From: Camellia lanceoleosa
Taxonomy: Eukaryota > Streptophyta > Magnoliopsida > Ericales > Theaceae
DNA length: 64,000 nt
NCBI GenBank assembly: GCA_025200525.1
Contig: CM045761.1
Span: 41,362,190 to 41,426,189 of the forward strand
Direction: 5' to 3'
Shown piece by piece: positions 22,901-33,131 of the stretch (position 1 is its first letter; every line of letters begins with the position of its first letter). The notes under the pieces were generated by a model. It did no database searches and was not told where the DNA came from. It saw only the letters and a program-made list of their open reading frames with translations. The position numbers and the translations under genes were made by a program.

Positions 22901-23056
22901 CAATTTGGGTTTTAACCATTAAGTGATTGGGAATAAGTTCAACTTATGTGAAGAAAGTCCAAGGAAAGGAAGTTACATAGGAAATGAATGAATTGAGACT
23001 ATTTATATAATTGATTTTCGGTACAAGTATCTTAAGTTTGGAGGGCCAAACTTCCT
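19953..23056 (+). pseudogene. Internal region of C with a degenerate gag
   Basis: 3.1 kb without a frame longer than 100 codons. The recognisable coding trace is at 21026-21070, where translation gives 'YWKYEKLGHQIKDYP', the spacing of a CCHC zinc knuckle with Tyr at all three Cys positions and the His kept. It lies 1.1 kb after the PBS, where the gag C-terminus would be. No protease, RT or integrase motif follows. 21322-21438 is a small tandem repeat. 21560-23050 is AT-rich with nothing recognisable. The element would depend on proteins supplied in trans. Confidence 0.55.
21322..21438 (+). repeat. 39-bp tandem repeat, 3 copies, inside C
   Basis: 'ccgtcctttcgtgctagggg' starts at 21322, 21361 and 21400 (39-bp period) with 1-3 changes per copy. 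The minus-strand frame of 88 codons over it only reflects the repeat. Confidence 0.9.
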
Positions 23057-23069
23057 AAGGGGGGAAGGC
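23057..23069 (+). other. Polypurine tract of C
   Basis: aaggggggaaggc immediately precedes the 3' LTR start (TATAACGACCCC at 23070); this is where plus-strand DNA synthesis would be primed. Confidence 0.85.
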
Positions 23070-25350
23070 TATAACGACCCCATCACGTATAATGATTAGT
23101 ACTTGATTAATTAAGAGGATTTGAAATTTAACTGCCGATTATTATAATTTAATCTGGAATTCACGAAAATTATGGAGATTGATTCATATATGGCTTTATC
23201 AAGGATTTATTTTGGAATTAGAAATTAAGGGTCCAAATGGCTTAAGAAAGTAAAATTAAGAAGTTGAGTCAATTAATCTTAATTACGGACCCATTTGGGA
23301 GTTTACTTAAGGATTCGATTCAGTTTAGTAAAATTGAGATTCGACTAATTAGGTTCTAATTGGAGTCAATTAAGATAATTGAATTATGAAGATTGAAAAT
23401 TGTGATTATTGTGAATTAAATTTATTCATGGGGTGTCCTATTTGAATATATAATTTAATTGATGGAAACTTAGAGTCTGATAAGAAATTGAAGACCTTAA
23501 TGATTTAAGAAACCAAAATTGATGGTGAGAATAAGTTTAATTTGATGTTTAGAGCCTTTTAGAAGTTTGATTAAAAATTTGATTTGGACTGATAAAGTTA
23601 AATATAATTAATTGGGCCTTAGTGGAAGTCAAACTAAACTAATTAAATTATGTGGGACTTATGATTTGTTATAATTAATTTAATTATGTGTTGATTAAGT
23701 TTTATTAAGATTAAATGATGCTTAATTAAATTAATCCTAAACATAAATTAATTTATAGAGGAATCTAGAACTAAAGGTGCTAATTGTGGGTGTGTGTGTG
23801 TACTAAGAAATCTGGTTGTGATGTGTGTATGTACATGTAAGGTGTGGGCAACAAGTGTTTAACCAAATTATGCAATGGTTCTCCATGTTTGTATACTAAA
23901 GTACACATTTTGAGGCCTTGAATGCCAAATTTGAACTTTAATTGCAATTTTAGAATTTCAGAATTTTCGTTGTCCGTTCGAGCGAGGGAAGTCTCACTCG
24001 AGCGTGAAAATCAAGCTCCTAGTAGTTTTCCAAATTTTATAGTCTGCTCGAGCGACCAAAGTGGCGCTCGAGCGGAGACCCATTTTCAACATATTTTGGC
24101 AAATTACATTTAGTTAACATTTTTATTCCCATCTCTTCCCAAAGCATTCTAGTCATGATTTATGACTCAATAAAGATTAATGAGCTACTAATTAACATGA
24201 ATTAGTTAGTTAAAGAATGAATCATTGATCTAGTGGTAATTGTTTAAGAAGCCAAGTAAAGGATCAATCTATTTGGAAAAGAAAGACTTAGTAATAAACG
24301 AATATGTGAAATAAGAACCCGGTTTATTTAAATGAGAAAGAATAAGCGTAGTAGAACCTCGGACTATTTAGACGGAAAAAGATAAGAAAAGTCAAGTTTG
24401 ATCAAGGAAGTAATATTGTATTTCAATGTGTATATGTTATGTGCTTGTGTAGGTCACGCACTATTGTCTGCCTGATTGTGATCTGCTTCTGCAACTATCT
24501 GTGAGTAATAACTTTGTAAAGTTATGTTCAATGTTAAATATTTTCTGAACATTATGACATGAAATGATTTGTCTTCTGAAATGCTACGCTATGTTTTGAA
24601 ATGAATGAATGATTGTCCAAGATTTTGAAAGTTATCCGTGGCATCCTTAGCACTACATGATATGCGTCCCTTTATGGGTCATCAGGTCCCTTTATGGGTC
24701 ATCAGATTTGTTAACGCTAATGGATGTATCACGTATGATTATATGCAAAATCTGAATATGGAAATGATTATGAAAATGATTACGAAAATGATTTGGAATC
24801 TGAATATGCGTAAGACTTTGCTTTTGATGAGAATTTGATTTCTAACTCTGTGATGGACATCATTCATTAAATCATTTACTCTGTTATTATTCACTGGGCC
24901 TTAGCTCACTGTATTATTTATGTATGTAGGTGATCAGGCGCGTGACCAGGCTTAGAGGCATCTGTCTAGAATTTGTTTTTGTCAGCCAACGTACGTGCCT
25001 CCCGTGGAGGTTCCAGATATGTCAAATGATTATCGCTATGTGATTTAAAGTTTAAGTTCTACTTTCGTGTTGGTTGATTAAGTCTTGTACATTTTGTGAC
25101 TAGAGTTAAGTCCCTTTTGTTTAATCTGTATATATATGTCGACTTAATGATAACGTAAATATATGTATATAAAAATTTTAAAATTTTTCTGTCTCATGTA
25201 AGTCTGCACAGCTCAATGGACATTGTATATTTATTATTTGCTTCCGCTAGCCCCTAATATTATTTAATCTGTCTCAGAGGTCTTCGGTAATCCCAGGATT
25301 ACTGGCTGGTTACGATGCTAAACCTATAGGGGCGGGTTTAGGTTGTGACA
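23070..25350 (+). repeat. 3' LTR of C
   Basis: 2281 bp, ending GGTTGTGACA. It matches the 5' LTR closely at both ends but joins 'gtgtgggcaacaagt' (23845-23860) directly to 'gtttaaccaaattatg', omitting about 1.17 kb present in the 5' LTR. Short 'aagt' homology sits at the junction, suggesting a deletion. Confidence 0.9.
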
Positions 25351-25754
25351 CTTGAGCTCAAATTTGTTAAGTCCATGAATTTTGAAAAGAGATCATGCAC
25401 ATGCATGCACAATTCTACATTATTGAGTTCCATTTTCCACAAATGCTTAAATGCAAGTGCATATCTTTGCTATGTCTTGAGAGCTCACCATGATTTTACA
25501 TGAAAACATCTTATTTGTCCATGTTTTGGAAGTTAGATTTCATGATCATTACATACATGTGTTTTAAAGTTTGGTTTTGAAGAATTGACGTACTTTTGGG
25601 CTTTGATATTGGCAAAATGACTTTCAATTCATGATGTTTTATAAGTTTACAAGTGTTTTCTCAAGTTTTGGCTCAAAAGAATGAGTTTTGATGCTTTGGA
25701 ATTGAGTTTTGGAGCTTAGAGAGCAATCTAGAAATTCCACAATTCGCACTCTTT

Positions 25755-25977
25755 GCTCGAGCGGTAAAAGCTGCACTCGAGTGAAGAATGCAAGCTTCTA
25801 GAAGTTTTACAGGGTTTGGGGGTTAGCTTGAGCGAAGGAAGTTGCACTCAAGCGACCCCCCTTATTTTTGAACCTTGGTTTGAGTGATCTAAGTTACGCT
25901 CGAGCAAAAAATGAGAGTTTTCAATATTTTTGTAGAATAAGGGATTTGCTTGAGCGACCAAAGTTGCGCTCGAGGGA
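25755..25977. repeat. Four CTCGAGCG-type paired modules in solo LTR A
   Basis: Modules lie at 25755-25783, 25825-25855, 25877-25907 and 25947-25977. Each is a left arm like GCTCGAGCG or GCTTGAGCG, about 10 bases with 'aagt' or 'aagc', and a right arm like GCACTCGAGTG or GCGCTCGAG. They recur every 52-70 bases. Confidence 0.8.
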
Positions 25978-27079
25978 ACTGCCCTGTTTCAGAAATTTTG
26001 TTAAATGTTTGCAAAGTGTATTTTGGCATCCTCATTGAATCCTAGGCATTCTTAAACCTTAATTAAGCCACAATAATAAGGATATGAATTAGAAACACAC
26101 TAAGAAAGGAATGTACTAAGTTAAGAGATTACAAAGTGTGTGTTTCGAGCAATGTGATAAGAAAGAATGAGAATCAATGTAAAGAAAGCTAAGCCATGGT
26201 GGCCATATGAATGTGTAATGATAAGACATGTTTTGTACTATGTACGTCTTTTTATTGTAGGTCGCAAATTGGAGACTGACCAACCGTTTCCAGAAACCCA
26301 TTGTGAGTAACGTTATTGTAAAGATATGTTCACATGAATTATGTTCCAAATGTAATTTGATAAGTTATGATTTCTAAAATGATATTTGTTTACTTAAACG
26401 AATGTCCTATGTTTGAAATATATTATGTCATCTATAGATAGTCCCAAGTAATGGGGGGCGGCATGTTAATGCAGGTCCATGACATATATATGATTACAAG
26501 ATCTAGTTAGCCACTTGTCAAAGTGGTGATGTGTTTAATCGGTATTCGGAATCGATTACTCTAGTTAGATATGTGATATGTTCTATTGGATGTACCATTA
26601 TTATGTTCGGATATGATAATTGATTTTGTTATGATCTGTTTACGAATATAATATATTCAGAATTCGTTCACTAACCTCTTTCCCTTAATGTTATTCACTG
26701 GGTTTTAGCTCACTGTTTGTATATATATATATGTAGGTGAGCGTGTGCAGGACCAGGCCTGAGGGCTTCTACTTGACTTTTTTTTTTTTTGTCAAGCCAA
26801 CCACCGTGCCTCGCGTGGAGGTTCTTGAAAGTCAATGTGATCAAGATGTTTTGTGAGCAAGTTTTAAGCTCTTAATGTCTTTTGTTTATTTGTGTACAGG
26901 GCTAAGTCTCTTTTTGTTGTATCTACATTTGGTTGGCGTAATGTTGATGTTATGATATATGTATGTAAATGTTTTAAGTTTCTTATCTCATATAAGTCAG
27001 CACAGTTCATTGGACAATTATATTTATGTATATGCTTCCGCTAGCCCCTTATTTTGTTAATCTATTTCAAAGGTTGTAG

Positions 27080-27095
27080 GTAATCATGGGATTAC
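27080..27095 (+). repeat. Hairpin near the end of solo LTR A
   Basis: gtaatc-atgg-gattac, 48 bases before the LTR end, equivalent to the hairpins in B and C. Confidence 0.7.
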
Positions 27096-27148
27096 TGGCC
27101 GATTATGACGCTAAACCTATAGGGACAGGTTTGGGTCATGACAAAAGC

Positions 27149-27721
27149 TCTCACTTGCAAGGGTTCTCAGCAATCGCACGGTCCATTGGCAAGTATGAGT
27201 TTGTTCGTGGTTTAGGCAGATTGAGATTCAGATTGAGATTGAGATGTGGCACTGTCATGCTAACCCATGTGCAAATGAGAGTTGTTGGAAATCAGGTTAG
27301 ATTTTGAACATGGATTTGGGCGCCCATGGTGACATGATCCATGTAGTGAACTTATCAGTTTGAATTTCAAACCACCTTATCCTAGGGATAAGATGAATAA
27401 CCCACAATCTCATCTCTTGGGGAGATAGAGTTGTGGGTGCTTACATCTCTTGCATCTATACATATTACGTATAATGTGATATGGGTTTTTAATTGAATAA
27501 TATTTCTAAAAAAAAGACTTTCTCTCTCTAACTCTCTATCATGGGAGAACAACCATGCCTTTGTACTATGAGTTGTGTGGGTGTTGCTCATATTTTTGTA
27601 TCACTCCACTGCTGGAAATTATTCGGAAACATCAAAGGACGCACATGATTCACCCACATGATTCATGGATTCAGTTTGAGTGTAAAAAGTATGCTGAATC
27701 CGTTTATTTCTGTTGTGTATT
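27149..27721. other. Flank between solo LTR A and element E
   Basis: Continuation of the sequence before 2464. No gene recognised. It contains an imperfect inverted repeat around 'aacccacaatctcatctc...gagatagagttgtgggt' (27400-27438). The bases just before 27722 (gtatt) are the TSD of E. Confidence 0.4.
27400..27438. repeat. Short inverted repeat in the flank
   Basis: 'aacccacaatctcatctc' followed 4 bases later by 'gagatagagttgtgggt' gives a stem of about 17 bp with one or two mismatches. Possible hairpin of a transcript or MITE remnant; no other evidence. Confidence 0.5.
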
Positions 27722-28698
27722 TGTTGGCTTTTTTGGCTTTCGAAGGTTATTTTTGTAATTGTGAGCGTGCCAGCAAGGATCAATCAGTCCTTACAAAAAT
27801 TAAAGCCAACCAATTATCAAACGATTGTGTTTTAGTTCTTTCAGCCTCAATGAAGAGGACTTTTACTAGTGGCTTTGCTTAGGAGGAATAAACTGACAAT
27901 GATTAATTGAAGAACAATTGCAGTATTTCATTAAGTAAAACGAAAGACTTACAATGATCCAATTCAGCCTGTTGGCTGAATTCTAGCGATGAAGAATGCA
28001 TTCTAGTGATGAACAATGATCCAAGATTGTGGATTAGAAGAAGAACTTCCCATGTCCATATTTGCAAATTTCTGAATCAAAGGATTATGGACAGTGTGTT
28101 CGTAGTCCAAGGGTTGATAATTTGCAAAAGCTTCCATGACTTGAATATAGAAAGGTGGGTAAAGGTAGCTAATCAATGCATGAAGGTTCTTTCGAGGAAG
28201 AACAGCATTATCAGATGACTCTTCGTATACTCAATCAATAGAAGAGAGAATTGGTTTAGCCATAAAAGATGTATCAGTCTGTTCGAATACTAAGGTGGTG
28301 GGATGTTCAAAAGATTAAAAGAGAATTTAATGCAAATGATGAATGACAGTTGCATTTCTAGAAGAATGCAAAGCCCATGCACGTTCTAAGACGTGGATAA
28401 AAGACTTTGATCCACTAATGTCACCTAGTATTGGGTATATTGGTGCGGAGGGTAATGTTGGCTACATATTTTGTATAAGCCAATTACAATTCAATGCGTG
28501 ACAGAATAAGGATAATATAAGAAGACTATTCAAGTCTTCAATCGTGATCGTACACATAGTAGTTAGTATTGTTTCTTACAAGATTTGCGTAGCACTGGAT
28601 CAGCAAAGAGATGCAAAGTGATGTGGCTTCAACGGTTACTCACATTCAAATTCAAAATTAGCCATTCTAGCGACTGTTGGCTCAGCCATTAATGGCTG
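27722..28698 (-). repeat. Left (3') LTR region of E, apparently partly inverted
   Basis: 27722-27970 matches 53509-53759 in direct orientation. In contrast, 28456-28658 matches 54268-54066 in reverse orientation, with a purine-rich 'ggtgcggagggtaa' (28442-28455) just before TGTTGGCTAC on the plus strand, as a PPT would be. The part between (27971-28441) resembles neither LTR and reads as internal sequence. An inversion of about 0.7 kb explains this most simply. The central 300 bases of the right LTR are missing here. Confidence 0.6.
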
Positions 28699-30298
28699 CT
28701 ACCTAATGCTAGTTGGATATGGCCTTTTGTTATAAGCACTGGTTGGTTTAGGACGTCTCTGCACATCCTTGTAATATTGCTTCCCATCAATTGGAAGTTC
28801 TTTCAACCATTTGTAACTCAGCCTGCACCTGGGACACATTCTTTGCATGACAGCTGCTTCTGAAGAATCCTCATCCAGTGCTTCTTCATTAGAGTCTTCT
28901 CTCTGGCATGAGAAACCTTGTCCAATAGTTGGTAGATTTCCATTGTCTTTCTTGACAGTTGTCTGGCTGGCCACATGCATCTGCACATTGACTTCTTCCA
29001 ATTCTTTCAAGAACAAGTTCTGGAAGTCTGGCATAATAATATTGGCTGCCACCTCTCCAATTTCTGGGAATGGATTAGTATCAATCCCCATGGCCTTTTC
29101 TACTTTAGCTGGGAATTTTAAACTCCTCTTTCGAATCTGCTCTTGGATCCTGTCTCAAAAAACAATACAGCTTTTAGTTAAGTGAGACCAAGAATTATGC
29201 CATTTACAATACACTTTTCCTTTAAGTTCCTCTGGAGACGGAATTTTGACTCCTTTTGGTAACTTTAGGAAATTTGCAGCAAACAAACGATCAAAAATGT
29301 CATCTACCTTTGTTAAATCGAAAAAGTATTTCTTATGAAGGTCTTTCTTTTTAAACTGCTAGTCAATTGTTGTATCTTTATGAATTAATGCTTCACAGAT
29401 CACAGGTTCTTTCCCTACAATCTTTGCTGCATCAATCTCATAATTAGGATCTCTATAATATGTCTTGTATGATGCATTGCTTCGATCTTGTTCTTCTTCT
29501 AGTAATGCTTCATATCTAGATACCTTATAGGTTAATTCCATTAAGTCTCTAAACTCAGTTGAGTCAAACTTCTTTCGAAGCCTAAACTCTAGACCATTTT
29601 GAGCCAATCTCACAAATTCAGGCTCTAGTAAGATGATCCTACATTTATTTCGTGCTCTTTTAAATCTGGCAATAAACTGAGTAGCCTTCTCATCAGGCCT
29701 TTGACTCAATCTTGCCAAGTCTGCCATGAAAACCCCTGGCTCTGTTTGGAAGAATTGGGCATGAAATGCCTCTTCCATTTGTTGCCAAGTTTGGATAGAG
29801 CTAGGTGTAAGGTTAATATACCATGCAAATGCTCCCCCAGTTAGAGAATTTGGGAATAATCTTAACTTCATATAGTCATTATTGGTAAATTCACCGCACT
29901 GAGCCGCGAACCTAGTAATATGCTCAACCGTTGACTGGTTTCCATTCCCATAAAAAAGAGCAAAATCTGGTATCCTGAAACATCTTGGGTATTCATGTAC
30001 CCTATCTACCCATTATGGGTACGGTTTCCTGTACACAAGAGTCTGAACCCCCCGAGCCATTGGTCCACACATCTCTCTGACAATGTCAGCAATTTGGTCC
30101 CTACGGACCATATTTTGTGCCTGTTGAACCACCACCAGAGGAACAAATACAGGATTTGGTGGACAACCTTGTGACTAGGGTCCTCTTGGCCCATAGGGCG
30201 GTATATTTGGGACTGGTTGTCCCAGCGATACTGGCTTCTGTTGAGGGTATGGATGACCTCTTTAAGCCTGTCCTACAAAAGGACTTGCGAAAGGTGCT
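28699..30298 (-). pseudogene. Gag of E, central and C-terminal part
   Basis: Minus strand, interrupted upstream by G. The 170-codon frame 29871-29359 carries the Retrotrans_gag (PF03732) pattern: 'LFPNSLTGGAFAWYINL', 'WQQMEEAFHAQFF', 'LSQRPDEKATQFIARFKRAR' and 'RLAQNGLEFRLRKKF'. After a stop at 29359, frames at 29340-29100 contain 'YCKWHNSWSHLTKSC', a CHHC zinc-knuckle-like motif. The last frame (29091-28699, 130 codons) is acidic with a CPRC pair and ends in a stop. 30298-29880 contains further gag in broken frames, including a 'RIPDFALFYGNG...EHITRFAAQCGEF' region. No protease or RT follows, so the element encoded at most gag. Confidence 0.75.
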
Positions 30299-30494
30299 TG
30301 TAGACACCCCATTTTTGACTGTCCTCAAGACTTGGTTGTGTTTGTAGGTACACCCGACAACTGGTTCGATTGCTCGTCGAGCACTCAACTATCGCGGTAG
30401 AACGTCACCGGTTCGAGCTTCTCGGACCCTGTATCCTTTCTGCCTCATTTTTGGACCTTGACTAGGTCCTGTCAGAGTGTACTCTGTGGTGCAC

Positions 30495-30578
30495 TGCCGG
30501 CCATGGCATGGCACTGCTGGCCATGGCCTTGACCCTACCGGCCCTTGGTGATGCCCTGCCGGCCATTGATGATGGCCG
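30495..30578 (+). repeat. 21-bp GC-rich repeat cluster 1, G 5' LTR
   Basis: Four units beginning TGCCGGCCAT, TGCTGGCCAT, TACCGGCCCT and TGCCGGCCAT, 20-21 bases apart. The 3' LTR (44234-44338) has one additional 21-base unit. Confidence 0.8.
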
Positions 30579-30643
30579 GCACCCCCCCTCTCTCAGCTAG
30601 TTTTCCTTCAGATCTTTTGAGCCAGCTGGATTTTTGTTATCTC

Positions 30644-30723
30644 CCCTCCATACACGTGTATGGAGGGATGGAACTCTTGCAAAGCTTCTTGAAGAAGCTT
30701 TGCATTTCCTTCTTCTATATAAG
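30644..30723 (+). promoter_or_regulatory. Promoter of G: two palindromes and a TATA box
   Basis: 30644-30667 is a perfect 24-bp palindrome (arm CCCTCCATACAC) centred on the G-box core CACGTG. 30679-30703 is a 25-bp palindrome (arm GCAAAGCTTCTT, one central base) whose centre TTCTTGAAGAA matches the heat-shock-element pattern TTCnnGAA. TATATAAG follows at 30716-30723. The same module is at 44403-44482 in the 3' LTR with one mismatch in the first palindrome. The palindromes are seen directly; binding by bZIP/bHLH or heat-shock factors is inference. Confidence 0.75.
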
Positions 30724-33026
30724 CAAGAGGACTCCCTTTGTATCAGAGGTTCTGGAGTTTTGAAGAGCAAAACCTCTCTTTCTCTCTATATTACTTGAGT
30801 TTTGTGCTTAGAAATTGGATTTCCTTGCACTTTTACACTACAACCCTTAGCACAACACCTCCACCATCCATTCCAGCATCTTGGAGGCCATTTGCAAAGG
30901 TTGAAAACTCAGAATCTTGGACCAAAAGCTGCTGGAAAGCTGCTCTTCAAGGGTAAGTCTTTATTTCCCTTAAACTTGCATTTTTTTGCTTCATCTATAA
31001 GCCATACTTGCAAGCTCTTCTGGACTTTTTCATAAACTAAAAAGTGTCATATTTTTAGCTTCTCTTTAAGATTTTATAAGGACACTTTTCTGTTTGAGGC
31101 CTCCTACACACTTGTATGCCTTTTCCCTCTTTGTAGGCCTATTTTTGCATCATACCTTAGTCCTACTTGTGAGCCTTTTCGAGATTAGTCATAAACTAGA
31201 AAAAGTTTCCTTTTGAGCTTATAAACATGTTTGTTTAAGATACTTTTTCTATTTGGGGTCATATTCCCTCTTTCATGCTTTAATTCATCATGTTTTGAGC
31301 TATGCATTAGAGCACTTGCATTGGCGATGGTTTGGCCTCTTAGCCACTGAAATCCAGCAGATTTTCAGTGGCTTAGACACTATTTTGAGAGCCCAAATCA
31401 TAGGGGGGTGTCCCCACTCTCTCCTTGTCTTGTTTGGTGGTCTTGTTGGCCTTCCAAAGGACCTCTTATTTGCATGCTTCTAGGCCTTATTCCAGGCCCT
31501 TTTTAGTGGGTTTTAGGACCCCTATAGGCTATTTCCAGAGTTGGTTTGTCCTTGTTGAATGTCCATCATGCATGTGCTTAATAACCTCTTGCATGACCCT
31601 CCAAAGGAGCCCCTCATTTTTGTATGCATTGGCTGCATTTCAGTGATTATTTGGGCATATTTTGACATGTTTTGTTCACTGATTTTGACTGGTTTGGTGA
31701 GATTTCATATGCTGCATATACATGCCATACAACTCATGCTTACTAGCCAATCTTGCATGTTGCCTTAGCCTCTCATGTGAGCACCTTTTGGCCATGCTTT
31801 GAACTAGAAATGTTTATGTTTTGGGGTTGTCTTGGCTCTGTCTTTGTGCTTCATACTCAAATAACGCATGCTTTGTATAGCTATAGTGTAATTGGCCTTG
31901 CAAGCCTTGTGTTCCGGTGATTCATGCATGCTATCTTTGGGGCATTTAGATGATTTGGCATCACCTAATACTTCATTTCAGAGCATGTGCCATTGTCACA
32001 TTCCCACTTCATTCATGCTTCAAGTGTCTTTGAATGTCGCGCATCATTGCCTAGTTTAAGGCTTAGCTTGTATACTTACATGTCTAGGTGTTTGAGTCTT
32101 CATTCCAGCATGTTTAAGTCCTTTTTTAGGCTTAATTAAGCTCTGTCCATGCTTAGTTCACGCGTTCATGTCACGTATTGCATGCCTCCTTTATATTGCT
32201 CTTTACTAGCCTTCATGACTTTGGACCTTCGCATGTTATACTTGTGCTATTTAAATGATTTGGCATCATTTATCATCTCATTTCAGTGCATATAGTGTTA
32301 TTACACTTGCACATTTGTCACTTTTTAGGCATGTTTGAGAGTCGCCCTTTTTAGGCCCCTTTGATGAATCTTTCGCATTTGGTATGCTTGAGCGTATTAG
32401 GTGGCTTAATTCATTGCTATGGCTACTGAGTTAGACCTAGTTGAGAGTTGTCCATATTTGGTGTAAGCCCATCTTACCATGTTGTCGCATGCTTGTTTCG
32501 TTTCGTCTGTTATTGCATACTTGTTCACCTTTACATGCCTTGCATGTTTGCATGTTCATGTTGTATTTTGCCATGTTATCTGAGGTTGTCACCTTACATC
32601 ATGCTTATGTGCTTGTTGCATGCTTGAATTAGTTGCATGTTTGCACACTTAAGTCATATTGCATGTTTTCCATGCTTATATGTTGCATTGTTTGGATTAA
32701 GTATTAATCCGAGCACGAAGAACAAGGGGCGTTTCATACTTCAAGTGATGGAACGGGTCTCAATTCTTGGTCGCCAAAGCTCTTGATGATTCATGATAGA
32801 GTTCTAGGCTTTACTTGCTTTATTTGTGCATTCATTTTCATATTGATTTGCACAAGTCGGATCTTTGGCCATCATGCATCGGGATGCGTGATTGATGGCC
32901 GTAGATCCGACTATGCCTCTCCCTCGATGTTTTGAGATGATTTGGGGTGGCATAGTGCATACATGACCTTGGGAGACCCTCTCTTTTCTCTATTTTGTGC
33001 TTTGTCTTGGTGTCACAGCACACCAG

Positions 33027-33131
33027 TGGCCGACAGTGCACCATTGATGGCCGGCAGACTCTCATCCTTGGCCGGCAGTGTCCTGTTGTTGGCCGGCACC
33101 TCTCCCTCCATGGCCAGCACGCCACTGGTGA
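33027..33131 (-). repeat. 21-bp GC-rich repeat cluster 2, G 5' LTR
   Basis: Five units beginning TGGCCGACAG, TGGCCGGCAG, TGGCCGGCAG, TGGCCGGCAC and TGGCCAGCAC, exactly 21 bases apart. They are inverted with respect to cluster 1. 3' LTR counterpart at 46792-46896. Confidence 0.85.

Larger units (their letters stand above)
5620..25350 (+). mobile_element. LTR retrotransposon C, large-LTR non-autonomous derivative
   Basis: The 5' LTR starts TGTAACGACCCC at 5620 and ends TCGTGATA at 19937. A TGGTATCAGAGC primer-binding site follows 3 bases later. The internal region runs to a polypurine tract (23057-23069), and the 3' LTR spans 23070-25350. The TSD is cttaa (5615-5619) versus cttga (25351-25355), one change. 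Without the nested element D, the 5' LTR is about 3.45 kb, and the internal region is only 3.1 kb. No pol gene is present; one degenerate gag zinc-knuckle region remains at about 21026-21070. This layout fits a LARD-like non-autonomous derivative that would need proteins supplied in trans. Ty3/gypsy affiliation is inferred from LTR similarity and the gag remnant. Confidence 0.85.
2464..27143 (+). mobile_element. Solo LTR A (about 2.6 kb), outermost layer of the left nest
   Basis: The element starts TATAACAACCCGACC at 2464, ends GGTTTGGGTCATGACA at 27143, and is flanked by an exact 5-bp TSD, aaagc (2459-2463 and 27144-27148). Removing the insertions at 2872-5229 and 5620-25355 leaves three A segments (2464-2871, 5230-5619, 25356-27143) totalling about 2.59 kb. 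No PBS, coding region or second LTR belongs to it, so it is a solo LTR left by recombination between two LTRs. It carries a splice-donor-like site at 5347, four CTCGAGCG-type paired motifs at 25755-25977 and a hairpin at 27080-27095. Its end resembles those of C and B, placing all three in related Ty3/gypsy-type families. Confidence 0.85.
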
